A stretch of 64,000 nucleotides of DNA from Arenibacter sp041392165 (GCA_041392165.1 JAWKMN010000001.1:434001-498000); one strand, 5' to 3'; shown: positions 18,579-27,921, counted from the first letter of the stretch. Program-made: numbers and translations. Notes: generated by a model not told the origin, from the sequence alone.

Positions 18579-19054
18579 GCGTGTAAATTTTTGTAATTAT
18601 TTGATAATAAATTAATTAAAAAAATGAGGACGTATGTAACCGCTACGCTCTCACATTAAAAATTTTAAACATGCCCTCCCGATAGCAATAGGAATGTCAA
18701 GTAATGTTTAAAATTTATTAATGCTCGTTTCATCTATACTTTAGATTTACTTGTACTGAATTTGCCTTTGGTTTATTTGCGGCATTAAAAGCGTTTCAGT
18801 ATTCCTTTTCCAATAATCGGCATTTTATTTGGCCAGATGCCGATCAAACCAAATGCAAAGATAGGCTTTATCCATGATTATTAAAGCAAAAATCTCTTGG
18901 GCCTATTGCATACAAAAGTATATTGTAAATATTTTAAATTTGGGTTGGGTTTACATTGGGTAAAATTAAGATGTGCAGTTTTTTACTACAATAGGCAAAG
19001 AAAATATTGCTAGTTGTTAATAAAAATTTAACTTTAAGGATTTTTATAACGTAT
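18579..19054. other. Intergenic region with a 13-bp inverted repeat
   Basis: The arms AAATTTTAAACAT (18660-18672) and ATGTTTAAAATTT (18704-18716) are perfect inverted repeats with a 31-base loop. The loop contains GATAGCAATAGG, as often seen in flavobacterial intergenic repeats. A TAAATTTG hexamer-like -7 element (near 18934) lies upstream of the receptor gene, but no -33 element was confirmed. Confidence 0.45.
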
Positions 19055-21475
19055 ATGCCACTATTTGTGACAATGCCAAAGGTTTCGGCCTTGTTCCTTT
19101 TCCTATTTTGCATCCCTGCGATGGGTCAAGAATACACAATCTCGGGCCATGTTCAACAAACAGATGGCGCCGGGGTAGCTTATGCAAATATACTTCTTTA
19201 TAAGGTGTCCGATACCAGTTTTGTTAAAGGGGCCGCCTCTGATGAAAAGGGTTTTTTTTCGCTACATAATATAATTTCCAATCAATACCTGATACGTGCC
19301 AGTTATATAGGGAACCATTCCAACTATAAATGGGTAGAGGTCAATTCGGACATGGACCTAGGGTTACTCTATTTAGATGATAAAGGTCTGGAGTTGAACG
19401 AGGTGGTCGTAATCTCCCAAAAACCAACTTTGGAACAAAAGGTAGATCGTCTGGTGTTTAATATTGAGAACACGGCACTTTCGGATTCGGACTTATGGGA
19501 TGTTCTTAAGAGTACACCTACCGTTTTTGTTATGAACGATGAGATTAGGGTGAAAGGGGAAAGCGGGGTGCAAATAATGATCAACGATAAGAAGGTGAAC
19601 CTGCCACCGGAGGACATCCTTAATCTTTTAAACGGTACCTCGGCAAAGGGGGTCCAATCCATAGAGGTTATAACCGCACCACCGGCAAAATATGATGCCG
19701 AAGGCGGAACCTTGATCAATATTAAAATGAAAAAGAATTTAATTGCGGGCTATAATGGTGCCGTATATAATAAATATAGTCAAGCGGTATTTCCACGTCA
19801 AATGCTTGGTACCAGCCATTTTTTTAAGAGTAGGCAATTGGAAGCCTCCTTCAATTATAGTTATACCCAAAACAAGATTTTAACAAATTATACGGATATT
19901 ACCAATTTTATTGAGGATGGCCAGATCAGGGATACCTGGACTTCGGATTTGGAGGTTATTTACAGAAGTAAAAAACACAATACCAGTGCATTTTTGGATT
20001 ATGCCATTGACGATAACAATACCATAAGTTTTTCTTCCATTGCCACCATAACACCTTCCTATTTGACCAGGGATTTGTCCGACACCCGAATTCTGGACGC
20101 GAATGATGGCAGTACTTCAGGTTTTTATTCCCTTAACAATGGCATATTTGAATCGATCAACGCGGCCTTTTATTTGGATTATAAGCACAATATTAATGAC
20201 CAAGGTTCCCATCTGTCGACAAATCTTCATTACACCCATTACGATTATGATAAAAATCAGGAATTGGAAACCGATTTTTATGATGGCAACCAGGCCATAA
20301 TCGGGGAGAACAACTTCAATACCTATAATCAACAGCACACCGATCTATATAGTGTACAGGCGGATTTTGTCTCTCCCATGGGGGAGGATGCCAATTTTGA
20401 ATCCGGGTTAAAGTATGCATTGATAGACTCTGAAAGTTATATTGCCCAAGAGGGTTTTGACCAAGAACAGCAGGGTTTGGAAACTACCGGGGAGGGTACA
20501 TTTTTGTATGATGAAGAAATTTTTGCAGGCTATGCCAGTTTTGATGCAAAATGGAACGATTGGACTTTCAAATCCGGATTGAGGGCCGAATATACCCATA
20601 CCAAAGGCGATTTTAGTTTGAGTACTGATAAGATTAAAAATCATTATTTGGAATGGTTCCCTACTGTATTTCTGCAATTTAACCCCAATTCCAAACATAG
20701 ATTCGGGGCCAGTTACAAAAGGAGCATTATTAGGCCCAGCTATAATAAGATTAATCCTTTTCAAGTATTTCAAAGCAATAATTCCGTGGTGGAGGGCAAT
20801 GTAAAACTACAACCTTCCTTCAAGAATTCTGTAATAGTATCCTATACCTATAATAAGGATTACACCCTAGAGCTTTTTTATAGATACCATAGGAATATTA
20901 TGCGTTTGTTGACCTTTCAGGACAATGAAAACAATTTACTCAGATTTATTACGGACAATGTAGACCGGGAGTTGGCCTATGGAGTGGATTTTATCTATAG
21001 GAACAGGATATCCAATTTCTGGGACATCTATTTCTTGTCGTCCTATTATTATGGGGCAGAGCGTTTTACGGATATTCTATCCCAACAAACCTTGGACCAA
21101 GGCCAATGGACGCTTTTGATGCAATTAAACAACAATTTTACATTTTTGGAAGACCGATCTTTAACGGCCAGCCTTAATTACAGCTATGTTTCCCCTATCG
21201 TAATTGGCAATTCCAAACAAGAATACTACAATGAATGGGGGATTTCCCTGAGAAAGAATATATGGGACAAAAAAGCAAGCATAACCATGGGCCTTAGTGA
21301 TATTCTTAAACAGTTTAAACTAACAAACACCCGTAAGTACGGTAACCAGGACAATGTATCCATCTATAAGCCGGACGGGAGGGTATTTTCACTAGGATTT
21401 AGGTACAATTTTGGAAATATAAAGATTAAGGACAACTACAAATCCAAAGATACCGATGAGAGGGATAGGCTTTAG
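19055..21475 (+). CDS. TonB-dependent receptor-type outer-membrane beta-barrel protein
   Basis: About 806 residues. A signal peptide (LFLFLFCIPAMGQ) precedes a carboxypeptidase-regulatory-like beta domain (ISGHVQQTDGAGVAYANILL) at about 25-105, then a plug-like segment (LELNEVVVISQKPTLEQ ... IEVITAPPAKYDAEGGTLI) and a long beta-barrel. The last strand ends ...FSLGFRYNFGNI. It belongs to the OMP_b-brl family of outer-membrane receptors, not the SusC type. The ligand is unknown. The preferred start is ATG 19055 or 19073; the TTG at 19007 is less likely because it would precede the signal peptide by 16-22 residues. A strong bidirectional terminator follows. Confidence 0.85.
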   Translation: MPLFVTMPKVSALFLFLFCIPAMGQEYTISGHVQQTDGAGVAYANILLYKVSDTSFVKGAASDEKGFFSLHNIISNQYLIRASYIGNHSNYKWVEVNSDMDLGLLYLDDKGLELNEVVVISQKPTLEQKVDRLVFNIENTALSDSDLWDVLKSTPTVFVMNDEIRVKGESGVQIMINDKKVNLPPEDILNLLNGTSAKGVQSIEVITAPPAKYDAEGGTLINIKMKKNLIAGYNGAVYNKYSQAVFPRQMLGTSHFFKSRQLEASFNYSYTQNKILTNYTDITNFIEDGQIRDTWTSDLEVIYRSKKHNTSAFLDYAIDDNNTISFSSIATITPSYLTRDLSDTRILDANDGSTSGFYSLNNGIFESINAAFYLDYKHNINDQGSHLSTNLHYTHYDYDKNQELETDFYDGNQAIIGENNFNTYNQQHTDLYSVQADFVSPMGEDANFESGLKYALIDSESYIAQEGFDQEQQGLETTGEGTFLYDEEIFAGYASFDAKWNDWTFKSGLRAEYTHTKGDFSLSTDKIKNHYLEWFPTVFLQFNPNSKHRFGASYKRSIIRPSYNKINPFQVFQSNNSVVEGNVKLQPSFKNSVIVSYTYNKDYTLELFYRYHRNIMRLLTFQDNENNLLRFITDNVDRELAYGVDFIYRNRISNFWDIYFLSSYYYGAERFTDILSQQTLDQGQWTLLMQLNNNFTFLEDRSLTASLNYSYVSPIVIGNSKQEYYNEWGISLRKNIWDKKASITMGLSDILKQFKLTNTRKYGNQDNVSIYKPDGRVFSLGFRYNFGNIKIKDNYKSKDTDERDRL

Positions 21476-21541
21476 TGGTATCATCACTACTTTAACCATC
21501 CCAAGTCCTGTTCTTTTGTACCTTGCCGGCGTTAAAAAACA

Positions 21542-21572
21542 GTTTCATAGCCATAGCTATGAAACATTTTTT
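21542..21572 (+). terminator. Bidirectional rho-independent terminator
   Basis: Perfect 10-bp stem GTTTCATAGC / GCTATGAAAC with a CATA loop, preceded by AAAAAAC and followed by ATTTTTT. The A tract on one side and T tract on the other allow it to stop the receptor gene (+) and the small membrane-protein gene (-), which converge here. Confidence 0.85.
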
Positions 21573-21626
21573 GCCTTTACAGAAAAATAACTGCGACTTA
21601 AACCATACTGTAGCATTGACACGATA

Positions 21627-21845
21627 CTAGAGGCCGCCCAACAGGGCCCCGCAAACCCCTAGGCTGATCAACATATAGACTCCGGCCAATATAAATAATA
21701 TCTTACCGGCTTTCTTCTTTTGTCGGGATCGCAATATAAAGCCTATCACCAATAATAGAATGGCCGGACCGAACATAATCAAAAAAAGGAATATCACCAG
21801 TCCGTTAAGGTTACCTACTTCTAAAGGAAAGGATAGAATATACAT
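21627..21845 (-). CDS. Small two-helix membrane protein, unknown function
   Basis: 72 residues with two strongly hydrophobic segments (about 15-38 and 49-70) separated by a basic loop RSRQKKKAGK. No family recognised. It has an ATG start and a terminator at its 3' end, which argues for a real gene. The neighbours give no clear hint of its role. Confidence 0.55.
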   Translation of the reverse strand: MYILSFPLEVGNLNGLVIFLFLIMFGPAILLLVIGFILRSRQKKKAGKILFILAGVYMLISLGVCGALLGGL

Positions 21846-22006
21846 AACTAAGATTGAAGATTAAATATACATAAAATTGTAAAGGGGTTTGGATTAAAAT
21901 GGATTCATTGTATGCTTATGATCAAGGTCTGTGGTACCATCCATATTATTCCTTGTCCACCATCATAGGGTCGTTGAGGAGAGGTAATTTTAGGACGGGC
22001 ATTGGG

Positions 22007-23410
22007 TTATTGGTTGTGCTCCACTTCCGTCCTTAATTTGTTGAGACGTTTTATTTTATCGTCCCGATAGAAGAGGTTCATGGTTTCGAAGGGTATAATT
22101 TTATAATCTTTGTTAACGATGTGCACGCAGGACTTCTTAATGGCCCGAACGTCAAAATTATAGGCATCTATAAATTGCATGATAATAATTCTGAATAGAT
22201 TGTCGTAGCCCATATTGGGGGCATCAATTTCCGGAAGGCAGCACATGATGGACTTTAAATTTTCCGAAGCTTTTTCAACCGAGTTCCCAGTGCTAAAAAG
22301 TTGAATCATTTTTTCATGTAACTGTTCGTCCTGTTCATAGATAATGGTATTCTTGCCGCTATTTAGCAGGTCGTCCGGATTTATATACCTCGTTAAGGGG
22401 GTTACCACATCCCCTATTTTTAGGGCATATCCCATGACCAGGGCATCTGGGTTGCAGGGAACAGGGATTAGGTCGTCCGGTTCAAAAATTGGGGATTGTT
22501 CCAAAATCTTACGTCTAACCTCGGTCAGGGTAATCCTATTTTCATCGACCTGAAAATTCTCCAGTCTTCCCGCGATTTGGGTAGGCTGAAAAGTTACTCC
22601 CCGAACGCATTTTTGTTTCAGTGCAAAATCAATGGTGGAGCCCATTTCATGGTCGTTCAGACCTTTCTGCAAGGTAACCACCAGGGTAGTGGAAAGGTTC
22701 AGGGCATTAAGATGCTCCAAGGCCTTTAATCGAGTTTGTTTTAAATCGGCACCTCGTAGTGTTCTTAAAACCGGTTCATCCAGGGAGTCGAACTGTAGAT
22801 AAATTTCAAAATCGGGTGCGTAGGAGGCCAACCTTTCCGCAAAGGCAAAATCCTTCGCAATTTCAATACCGTTGGTATTGACCATTAGGTGGCGAATGGG
22901 AAGCGATTTGGCATAATCCAATATTTCAAAAAATTGCGGATGAACGGTGGGTTCGCCACCGCTGATCTGGACCACATCCGGCTCGCCTTCGTTTTTTACG
23001 ATAACATCCAACATTTTTTTTATTTCTTCCAGGGTCCTATGTCTTCCATAGTGGGGGGAAGAGGAAGCATAACAGGTAGGACAGCTAAGGTTACAGCGGT
23101 CCGTAACTTCCACTACGGTAAGGCAGGAGTGTTGTTCATGGTCGGGACACAGTCCGCAATCATAAGGACAACCATAATGGGTCTTGGTGTTAAAAGTCTT
23201 AGGGTATTCCGAAGCCTTGTTGTAATTGCGTATATTCTTGTAATACGCAATATCGTCGGCAATGATTACTTTTGATTTTCCATGCTCCCTGCAATTTTTG
23301 AGCATATATACCTTTTCATCTTCAAAGACGATCTTGGCATCAACCCGCCTAAGACATTCGGGGCAGAGACTTAGGGTAAAATCATAGTAGGTATAGTTTC
23401 TTACGGGCAT
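22007..23410 (-). CDS. Radical SAM enzyme resembling archaeal tetraether synthase (MJ0619-like)
   Basis: 467 residues with three cysteine clusters. An N-terminal zinc/rubredoxin-like set has CPECLRRV (Cys16, Cys19) and KNCREHG (Cys40). A second set is CPYDCGLC (Cys81, 85, 88) with HEQHSC (Cys96). The radical SAM cluster is RCNLSCPTC (Cys106, 110, 113). VQISGGEPTVHPQFFEIL is the SAM-binding GGEP motif. This CPxC + CPYDCGLC + CxxxCxxC order is, to my knowledge, that of the MJ0619/Tes group, which joins or modifies lipid chains in archaea. The function of bacterial relatives is not settled. It overlaps the Lgt-like gene by 29 bases on the same strand, so the two are one operon and probably one pathway. 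Confidence 0.8.
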   Translation of the reverse strand: MPVRNYTYYDFTLSLCPECLRRVDAKIVFEDEKVYMLKNCREHGKSKVIIADDIAYYKNIRNYNKASEYPKTFNTKTHYGCPYDCGLCPDHEQHSCLTVVEVTDRCNLSCPTCYASSSPHYGRHRTLEEIKKMLDVIVKNEGEPDVVQISGGEPTVHPQFFEILDYAKSLPIRHLMVNTNGIEIAKDFAFAERLASYAPDFEIYLQFDSLDEPVLRTLRGADLKQTRLKALEHLNALNLSTTLVVTLQKGLNDHEMGSTIDFALKQKCVRGVTFQPTQIAGRLENFQVDENRITLTEVRRKILEQSPIFEPDDLIPVPCNPDALVMGYALKIGDVVTPLTRYINPDDLLNSGKNTIIYEQDEQLHEKMIQLFSTGNSVEKASENLKSIMCCLPEIDAPNMGYDNLFRIIIMQFIDAYNFDVRAIKKSCVHIVNKDYKIIPFETMNLFYRDDKIKRLNKLRTEVEHNQ

Positions 23411-24155
23411 ATGTAATGGTTTCTCCTATGGATTTATAATAATATAACAAACAAAGTAAACATAAATATTGAATGCTGCTCAGGCCCAACAGGAAATAGC
23501 TGTTTGGTTTTAAAAATTCCAGGACAAACCTAAAGGCAAAGTAGCTGACCATAAAGATTTTGAAACAACTCCCGTTTTTAAGGGGCCGTGCAAATTTTTG
23601 AAGTTGTTTTATCAGGAAGAACAGGCCTATTAAAAATAGTATTTCATAAAGCGCAATCGGATGTCTGGATAGTCCGTCGCCCAAATCCATACCCAAATAA
23701 AAGGTAGTTTCCTTTCCGAAGGTAAATTCCTTTGTTCCTGCCAAAAAACAGCCCAGCCTACCTATTGCAATTCCCAGGATTATGGGCAAGGTGAACAGAT
23801 CTCCGGAAGACTGCTTTTCCCCTATCACTTTTTTTACCAGTTCCACGCCCAATAGCCCGCCAAAGAGTCCGCCCATAATGGTTTTGTTGTTAAGAAAGGA
23901 TATAATGCCCTGGGAGTAGTGCAGGGGCGGGTTTTCTAAAAAAGCCATAAGTCTTGAAAAGAATAAGGCCCCGAATATGGCACCAATAATGATGGATAAA
24001 CGGTTATTGGTGGAGATGGTATCTGCTGAGCGCTTTCTTAAATAAAGGTAATATCGAAATCCAATGAAAAAGGCCAGGTATTCCAACACTAGGTGGACAT
24101 TGATCTTTATTCCAAATATGACTGGCTCGAACGGTAGGGAGATAAGAGGTAACAT
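23382..24155 (-). CDS. Prolipoprotein diacylglyceryl transferase (Lgt)-like membrane protein
   Basis: About 257 residues with seven or so membrane helices in the Lgt arrangement. The Lgt landmarks are present: IGRLGCFLAG (the essential Arg, R133, normally GRxGNF), RHPIALYE (HPTQLYE-type) and FRFVLEFLKPN with a later Gln. The usual His-Gly-Gly motif reads Met-Gly-Gly (M94) in NKTIMGGLFGG, so the His considered catalytic in E. coli Lgt is missing. The GRxGN Asn is also Cys. It is therefore probably not the housekeeping Lgt but a paralogue acting on phospholipid. Start: ATG 24155 (GTG at 24161 is in frame). First gene of the pair with the radical SAM enzyme. Confidence 0.75.
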   Translation of the reverse strand: MLPLISLPFEPVIFGIKINVHLVLEYLAFFIGFRYYLYLRKRSADTISTNNRLSIIIGAIFGALFFSRLMAFLENPPLHYSQGIISFLNNKTIMGGLFGGLLGVELVKKVIGEKQSSGDLFTLPIILGIAIGRLGCFLAGTKEFTFGKETTFYLGMDLGDGLSRHPIALYEILFLIGLFFLIKQLQKFARPLKNGSCFKIFMVSYFAFRFVLEFLKPNSYFLLGLSSIQYLCLLCLLYYYKSIGETITYARKKLYLL

Positions 24156-24478
24156 AGGCACTAATTTACCTTTTATTTAAATATGTCCATAGCATGTTCC
24201 GATCGGAATGTATTTAGAAAGAAATCGTTTGGAATTTTGGTCTTACAAATAGGATTATGCAACATAAAAAGGTAGCTCTCCCTACAAAAGGCAGGCTAGC
24301 TAGGGACAGGCCCGCCTGTTGCAGACAGGTTTTATTTATATTATCGAGTAAAATAATAAATGGCTTACGGATCCATTTTTGGGTATAGCCGGGTTTTTAT
24401 CTATTCTTATTCCCTGAAATTTAGGATTATAGATTTTTTTGGTAATTTTGCAGTCCCAAAATTTAAAGGATATTTATT
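24156..24478. other. Divergent promoter region with a CCTGT hairpin
   Basis: Separates the Lgt-like gene (-) from dusB (+). Contains the stem-loop CCTGTtgcagACAGG followed by TTTT at 24315-24333, one of four related hairpins in this window (also at 28016, 61339, 62751), and ATTATCGAGTA just after it, as in the larger dispersed repeat. Confidence 0.55.
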
Positions 24479-25474
24479 GTGCCTAAAATAGGAGACATTC
24501 AATTACCGGATTTCCCATTGTTGCTTGCACCGATGGAGGATGTTAGTGACCCGCCTTTTCGTGCCCTTTGTAAGGAGCAGGGAGCCGATGTGGTGTACAC
24601 CGAATTTATTTCTTCCGAAGGACTTATTCGTGATGCGGCCAAAAGTGTCATGAAGTTGGATATCTATGAAAAGGAACGTCCCGTGGGGATACAGATCTTT
24701 GGGGCCAATTTGGACTCCATGCTTCAGTCCGTGGAGATAGTGGAAAAGTCAGGTCCGGATATTATCGATATCAATTTTGGATGTCCCGTAAAAAAAGTGG
24801 TCAGCAAAGGGGCGGGGGCCGGAATACTAAAGGATATCGATTTAATGGTCTCCCTGACCAAGGCTATGGTAGCACATACCAAATTGCCCATTACGGTAAA
24901 GACCCGTTTGGGATGGGATTCCGATTCCATTAAAATAGTAGAGGTTGCGGAGCGTCTGCAGGATGTGGGCTGCAAGGCTATTTCCATTCACGGCAGGACC
25001 CGGGTACAGATGTATAAGGGAGAGGCCGATTGGAGGCCCATAGCGGAGGTAAAGAACAATCAGCGGATGCATATTCCTGTTTTTGGAAACGGGGATGTGG
25101 ACAGTCCCGAAATGGCTGTAAAAATGAGGGACGAATATGGTTTGGACGGTGCGATGATTGGTCGTGCCAGTATAGGTTACCCTTGGTTCTTTAAGGAGGT
25201 GAAGCACTATTTTAATACTGGGACCCATGCCGCGCCTCCCACCATGGAGGAACGTGTTAATGCTGCCCGCCGTCATTTACAAATGGCCATAGATTGGAAA
25301 GGGGAACAATTGGGCGTATTTGAAACCCGGAGGCATTATACCAATTATTTTAAGGGAATACCCAATTTTAAGGAATACCGTATGAAGATGGTCACCAGTG
25401 ACCATTCGGCAGATGTGTTCGAGGCGTTTGATGAGGTGATGGAAAAATTCGGGGATTTCGAATTTGTAGGCTAA
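24479..25474 (+). CDS. dusB: tRNA-dihydrouridine synthase DusB
   Basis: 331-residue FMN enzyme that reduces uridine to dihydrouridine in tRNA. Motifs: LLAPMEDVSDPPFRALC at the N-terminus, DINFGCPVKKV (the Cys is the catalytic acid), and ISIHGRTR ... GNGDV ... IGRASIGYPWFF for flavin binding. GTG start (the family N-terminus follows at once). Its stop overlaps by four bases with the end of the convergent permease gene. Confidence 0.95.
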   Translation: MPKIGDIQLPDFPLLLAPMEDVSDPPFRALCKEQGADVVYTEFISSEGLIRDAAKSVMKLDIYEKERPVGIQIFGANLDSMLQSVEIVEKSGPDIIDINFGCPVKKVVSKGAGAGILKDIDLMVSLTKAMVAHTKLPITVKTRLGWDSDSIKIVEVAERLQDVGCKAISIHGRTRVQMYKGEADWRPIAEVKNNQRMHIPVFGNGDVDSPEMAVKMRDEYGLDGAMIGRASIGYPWFFKEVKHYFNTGTHAAPPTMEERVNAARRHLQMAIDWKGEQLGVFETRRHYTNYFKGIPNFKEYRMKMVTSDHSADVFEAFDEVMEKFGDFEFVG

Positions 25475-26679
25475 TGCGCTATTAATTTTTTATTGATCCT
25501 ACTACTGGCAATTAGGGAGGCAATGATACCCAATACGATAATAGTTGCCAATACTATAAATACGTTGATCAAACTATATTCCACAGGATAGGACAGGCTT
25601 GGCGTAATTTTAAGCCATCCAAAGGCCAATTGGGACCCTATTAACAAGGAGCCCAAAAACACGCCGATGAGGCCGCCCAATCCTGTTACCAATAGTCCTT
25701 GTACAAAATAAATTTTTCTAAGGGCCTTAATGGTGGTGCCCAAATTATACAAGGTCTTGGAATTTTGTTGTTTGTCCAGAATCATCATGATGATGGCCCC
25801 CACCACATTAAAAAGGGCAATTATAAGTACGAGTGTAAAGATGAGATAGGTGGCCAGATTCTCCGTATTTAACATTCTATATAGGGTACTGTTCAACTCC
25901 CGACGGTCCTTTAAAACGACCTGATCGGGAAAAACAGCTTCAATTTCTTTCCTTAGTTTAGGAATATTGGCATTTTCCTTTAGTTTAAAGTTGATACCGG
26001 AAAATTGGGTACTGTCTTTTTCCAGTAGGGCCTGTACTAGTTGCAGATCGGCAAAAATGTATTTCCGATCCAGTTCTTCCTCAATTTGGTAAATACCGCT
26101 GATGACCAAATTGGTCTCGTTATAACTGTCCTTTAGTTGTCGTTGTCCTAACAGGCCCTTACCTGGTTTGGGGACACGGACCACCAAGGGATTCCGAAAA
26201 TTGTTGATGCTCAACCCCAATAGATTAACAATACCTTGTCCGGCAATGCCCTGTAGGCCGTTTATGGCCCAATCGCCATAAAAATATAGGCTACTATCTA
26301 TGGGCGTAGTTTTTAGAAAGCCAGTATCTATTCCTTTTATATAGGCAATATGGGCCTTTTGGTCATGGGTCAGATATACCTTTTCCTCAATTTCCTTGGA
26401 ATAGGCGGCTACGTCCTGTAGTTGCTGAAGTGCCTGGTCCTGGGATTCCGATATGCTAAAGAATTTGCCGGTCAGCGGCAATGCCTTAAGATCCGGGTCC
26501 ACCATATTGGTATAGGAAAGGCTAAAGGTCTTTAAACCTGCGAAAGCGGAAAGCACGATAAAGAGTGCTGCCGATCCGATAACGATGACCAGAAAGGTAA
26601 TAAAATTGATAATGTTTACCGCATTTTGGCTACTCTTGGAACGCAGGTACCGTTTGGCTATGTATAAAGGGAAGTTCAA
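25471..26679 (-). CDS. FtsX/LolC-type ABC transporter permease
   Basis: 402 residues, four membrane helices: one near residues 20-48 and three in the C-terminal half (about 280-385). A large extracytoplasmic domain lies between. The opening FPLYIAKRYLRSKSSQNAVN is typical of bacteroidotal lipoprotein-release/FtsX-like permeases. No ATP-binding partner is adjacent. The start codon is TTG, two bases after the rbfA stop, so translation is probably coupled with rbfA. Confidence 0.88.
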   Translation of the reverse strand: MNFPLYIAKRYLRSKSSQNAVNIINFITFLVIVIGSAALFIVLSAFAGLKTFSLSYTNMVDPDLKALPLTGKFFSISESQDQALQQLQDVAAYSKEIEEKVYLTHDQKAHIAYIKGIDTGFLKTTPIDSSLYFYGDWAINGLQGIAGQGIVNLLGLSINNFRNPLVVRVPKPGKGLLGQRQLKDSYNETNLVISGIYQIEEELDRKYIFADLQLVQALLEKDSTQFSGINFKLKENANIPKLRKEIEAVFPDQVVLKDRRELNSTLYRMLNTENLATYLIFTLVLIIALFNVVGAIIMMILDKQQNSKTLYNLGTTIKALRKIYFVQGLLVTGLGGLIGVFLGSLLIGSQLAFGWLKITPSLSYPVEYSLINVFIVLATIIVLGIIASLIASSRINKKLIAH

Positions 26680-26681
26680 TC

Positions 26682-27074
26682 TTATGATTTTTTCCTTTTT
26701 TCCAATAGATCGGGATTCTTAACAGGGTTTTCTTCGCCTTTAAGCGATTTTTCAATGCCATCTATATATTCTAGGGAATCGTCCAGAAAGAACAAAAGTT
26801 CTGGAACCCTTCTTAACTGATGTCTAGTACGCTGGGCCAGTTCATGTTTGATCATTGGCTGATTGGATTTGATTCCCTCCAATAATTCCTTGCCCTTGGT
26901 GGCCGGAAAAATGCTCACATATATTTTGGCTATGGAAAGGTCTGTGGTGACCGACACTTTGGATACCGATATCAACGTACCTTTTAGTCCGCCGTCGGTA
27001 GCGGCACGCTGTAAGATATCGGCTATATCCTTTTGAATGACCCCGCCTATTTTCTTTTGTCTTTGTGTCTCCAT
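26682..27074 (-). CDS. rbfA: Ribosome-binding factor A
   Basis: 130 residues, the normal RbfA length, with the KH-like fold recognisable from ETQRQKKIGGVIQKDIADIL, VSVTTDLSIAKIYVSIFP and a C-terminal LRRVPELLFFLDDSLEY. Needed for 16S rRNA 5' end maturation and 30S assembly. The ATG at 27074 is chosen; an open frame continues upstream to 27257 but its 61 extra residues are unlike the family and cross the divergent promoter. First gene of the rbfA-permease operon. Confidence 0.95.
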   Translation of the reverse strand: METQRQKKIGGVIQKDIADILQRAATDGGLKGTLISVSKVSVTTDLSIAKIYVSIFPATKGKELLEGIKSNQPMIKHELAQRTRHQLRRVPELLFFLDDSLEYIDGIEKSLKGEENPVKNPDLLEKRKKS

Positions 27075-27221
27075 GGCACAAAAATACGATATATTTATAT
27101 AGATTCTATGATGGGGTACCGATTCGTTTTTTGAATATGGACAATGTGGTGATATTGAAAGAAAGGGCAAGTGGGTCCGTAATGGGATTGAAAGAATTTG
27201 GATAGTATAAATAGGAGGAAT

Positions 27222-27629
27222 ATGAACAAAATTGAACATTTGGGTATAGCGGTACATGATCTGGAGGCCTCCAATGCCCTGTTTGAAAAATTATTGGGGG
27301 TGTCCCATTATAAAACAGAGGAAGTGGCATCGGAAGGGGTAAAGACTTCCTTTTTTAAGGCAGGTCCCAATAAGATCGAGTTATTGCAGGCCTTGGATGG
27401 GAATAGCCCTATAGCTAAATTTTTGGAGAAACGGGGGGAGGGGGTACACCATATTGCCTTTGCTGTGGATGATATATTGGTAGAAATGGAGCGCCTGTCC
27501 CAGAAGGGATTTACGGTTTTGGACAAGGTTCCCAAAATGGGGGCCGACAATAAACTGGTGGCTTTTTTGCATCCCAAGGGTACTAATGGGGTGTTGATAG
27601 AGCTTTGTCAGGAAGCCCCAGGCAGCTGA
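27222..27629 (+). CDS. mce: Methylmalonyl-CoA epimerase
   Basis: 135-residue VOC/glyoxalase-fold enzyme that interconverts (R)- and (S)-methylmalonyl-CoA in propionate metabolism. Metal ligands: His in KIEHLGIAVHD (residue 5), Glu in NKIELLQ, His in EGVHHIAFAVDD and the final Glu in VLIELCQ. Start ATG 27222, preceded by AGGAGGA at 27213-27219. Such a clear Shine-Dalgarno sequence is rare in this phylum and decides the start against an upstream TTG at 27198. Confidence 0.94.
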   Translation: MNKIEHLGIAVHDLEASNALFEKLLGVSHYKTEEVASEGVKTSFFKAGPNKIELLQALDGNSPIAKFLEKRGEGVHHIAFAVDDILVEMERLSQKGFTVLDKVPKMGADNKLVAFLHPKGTNGVLIELCQEAPGS

Positions 27630-27694
27630 AATAAGGATCATAGGAATGGGTATAAAGGCGTCGTAGTTGGTAAAGGGTAAATTATGCTGCCCAA

Positions 27695-27731
27695 TTTGCT
27701 TGCAGCGTAAAAAAATAAGTAGTAATATTGC
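27695..27731 (+). promoter_or_regulatory. Possible tRNA promoter
   Basis: TTTGCTTGCAG at 27695-27705 and TAATATTGC at 27723-27731 resemble the Bacteroidota -33 (TTTG/TTG) and -7 (TAnnTTTG) elements with about 20 bases between TTG and TAATATTG. They lie about 70 bases upstream of the tRNA. Tentative. Confidence 0.3.
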
Positions 27732-27801
27732 ATCCGCAAATTGCGGTTCCCGATTGCTTTTTCAGATAAGCGTATTTGAAATTAGAGGCAAAAAAGGAAA
27801 T

Positions 27802-27875
27802 GGTCCTATAGCTCAGTTGGTTAGAGCACCTGACTCATAATCAGGTGGTCCCTGGTTCGAGCCCAGGTGGGACCA
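27802..27875 (+). tRNA. tRNA with CAU anticodon (elongator Met or Ile2)
   Basis: 74 bases with a full cloverleaf: acceptor GGTCCTA / TGGGACC plus discriminator A, D-arm AGCTCAGTTGGTTAGAGC, anticodon arm CCTGA-CTCATAA-TCAGG (anticodon CAT), T-arm CCTGG-TTCGAGC-CCAGG. CCA is not encoded. It is not an initiator type (the first acceptor pair is a normal G-C and there is no GGG/CCC anticodon stem). Met elongator versus lysidine-modified Ile2 cannot be decided by eye. Confidence 0.95.
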
Positions 27876-27886
27876 CATCAGTAAAA

Positions 27887-27921
27887 ACAAGGCTTCCGAG
27901 AAATCGGGAGCTTTTTGTTTT
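27887..27921 (+). terminator. Terminator after the tRNA
   Basis: Stem GCTTCCGA / TCGGGAGC (one G-T pair) with a GAAA loop, extended by AAAACAAG on the left and CTTTTTGTTTTT on the right. Confidence 0.75.

Noticed and set aside
26682..27257. Long N-terminal extension of rbfA
   Set aside because: The family start lies at the internal ATG (27074); the extra residues are unlike RbfA and cover the divergent promoter region.
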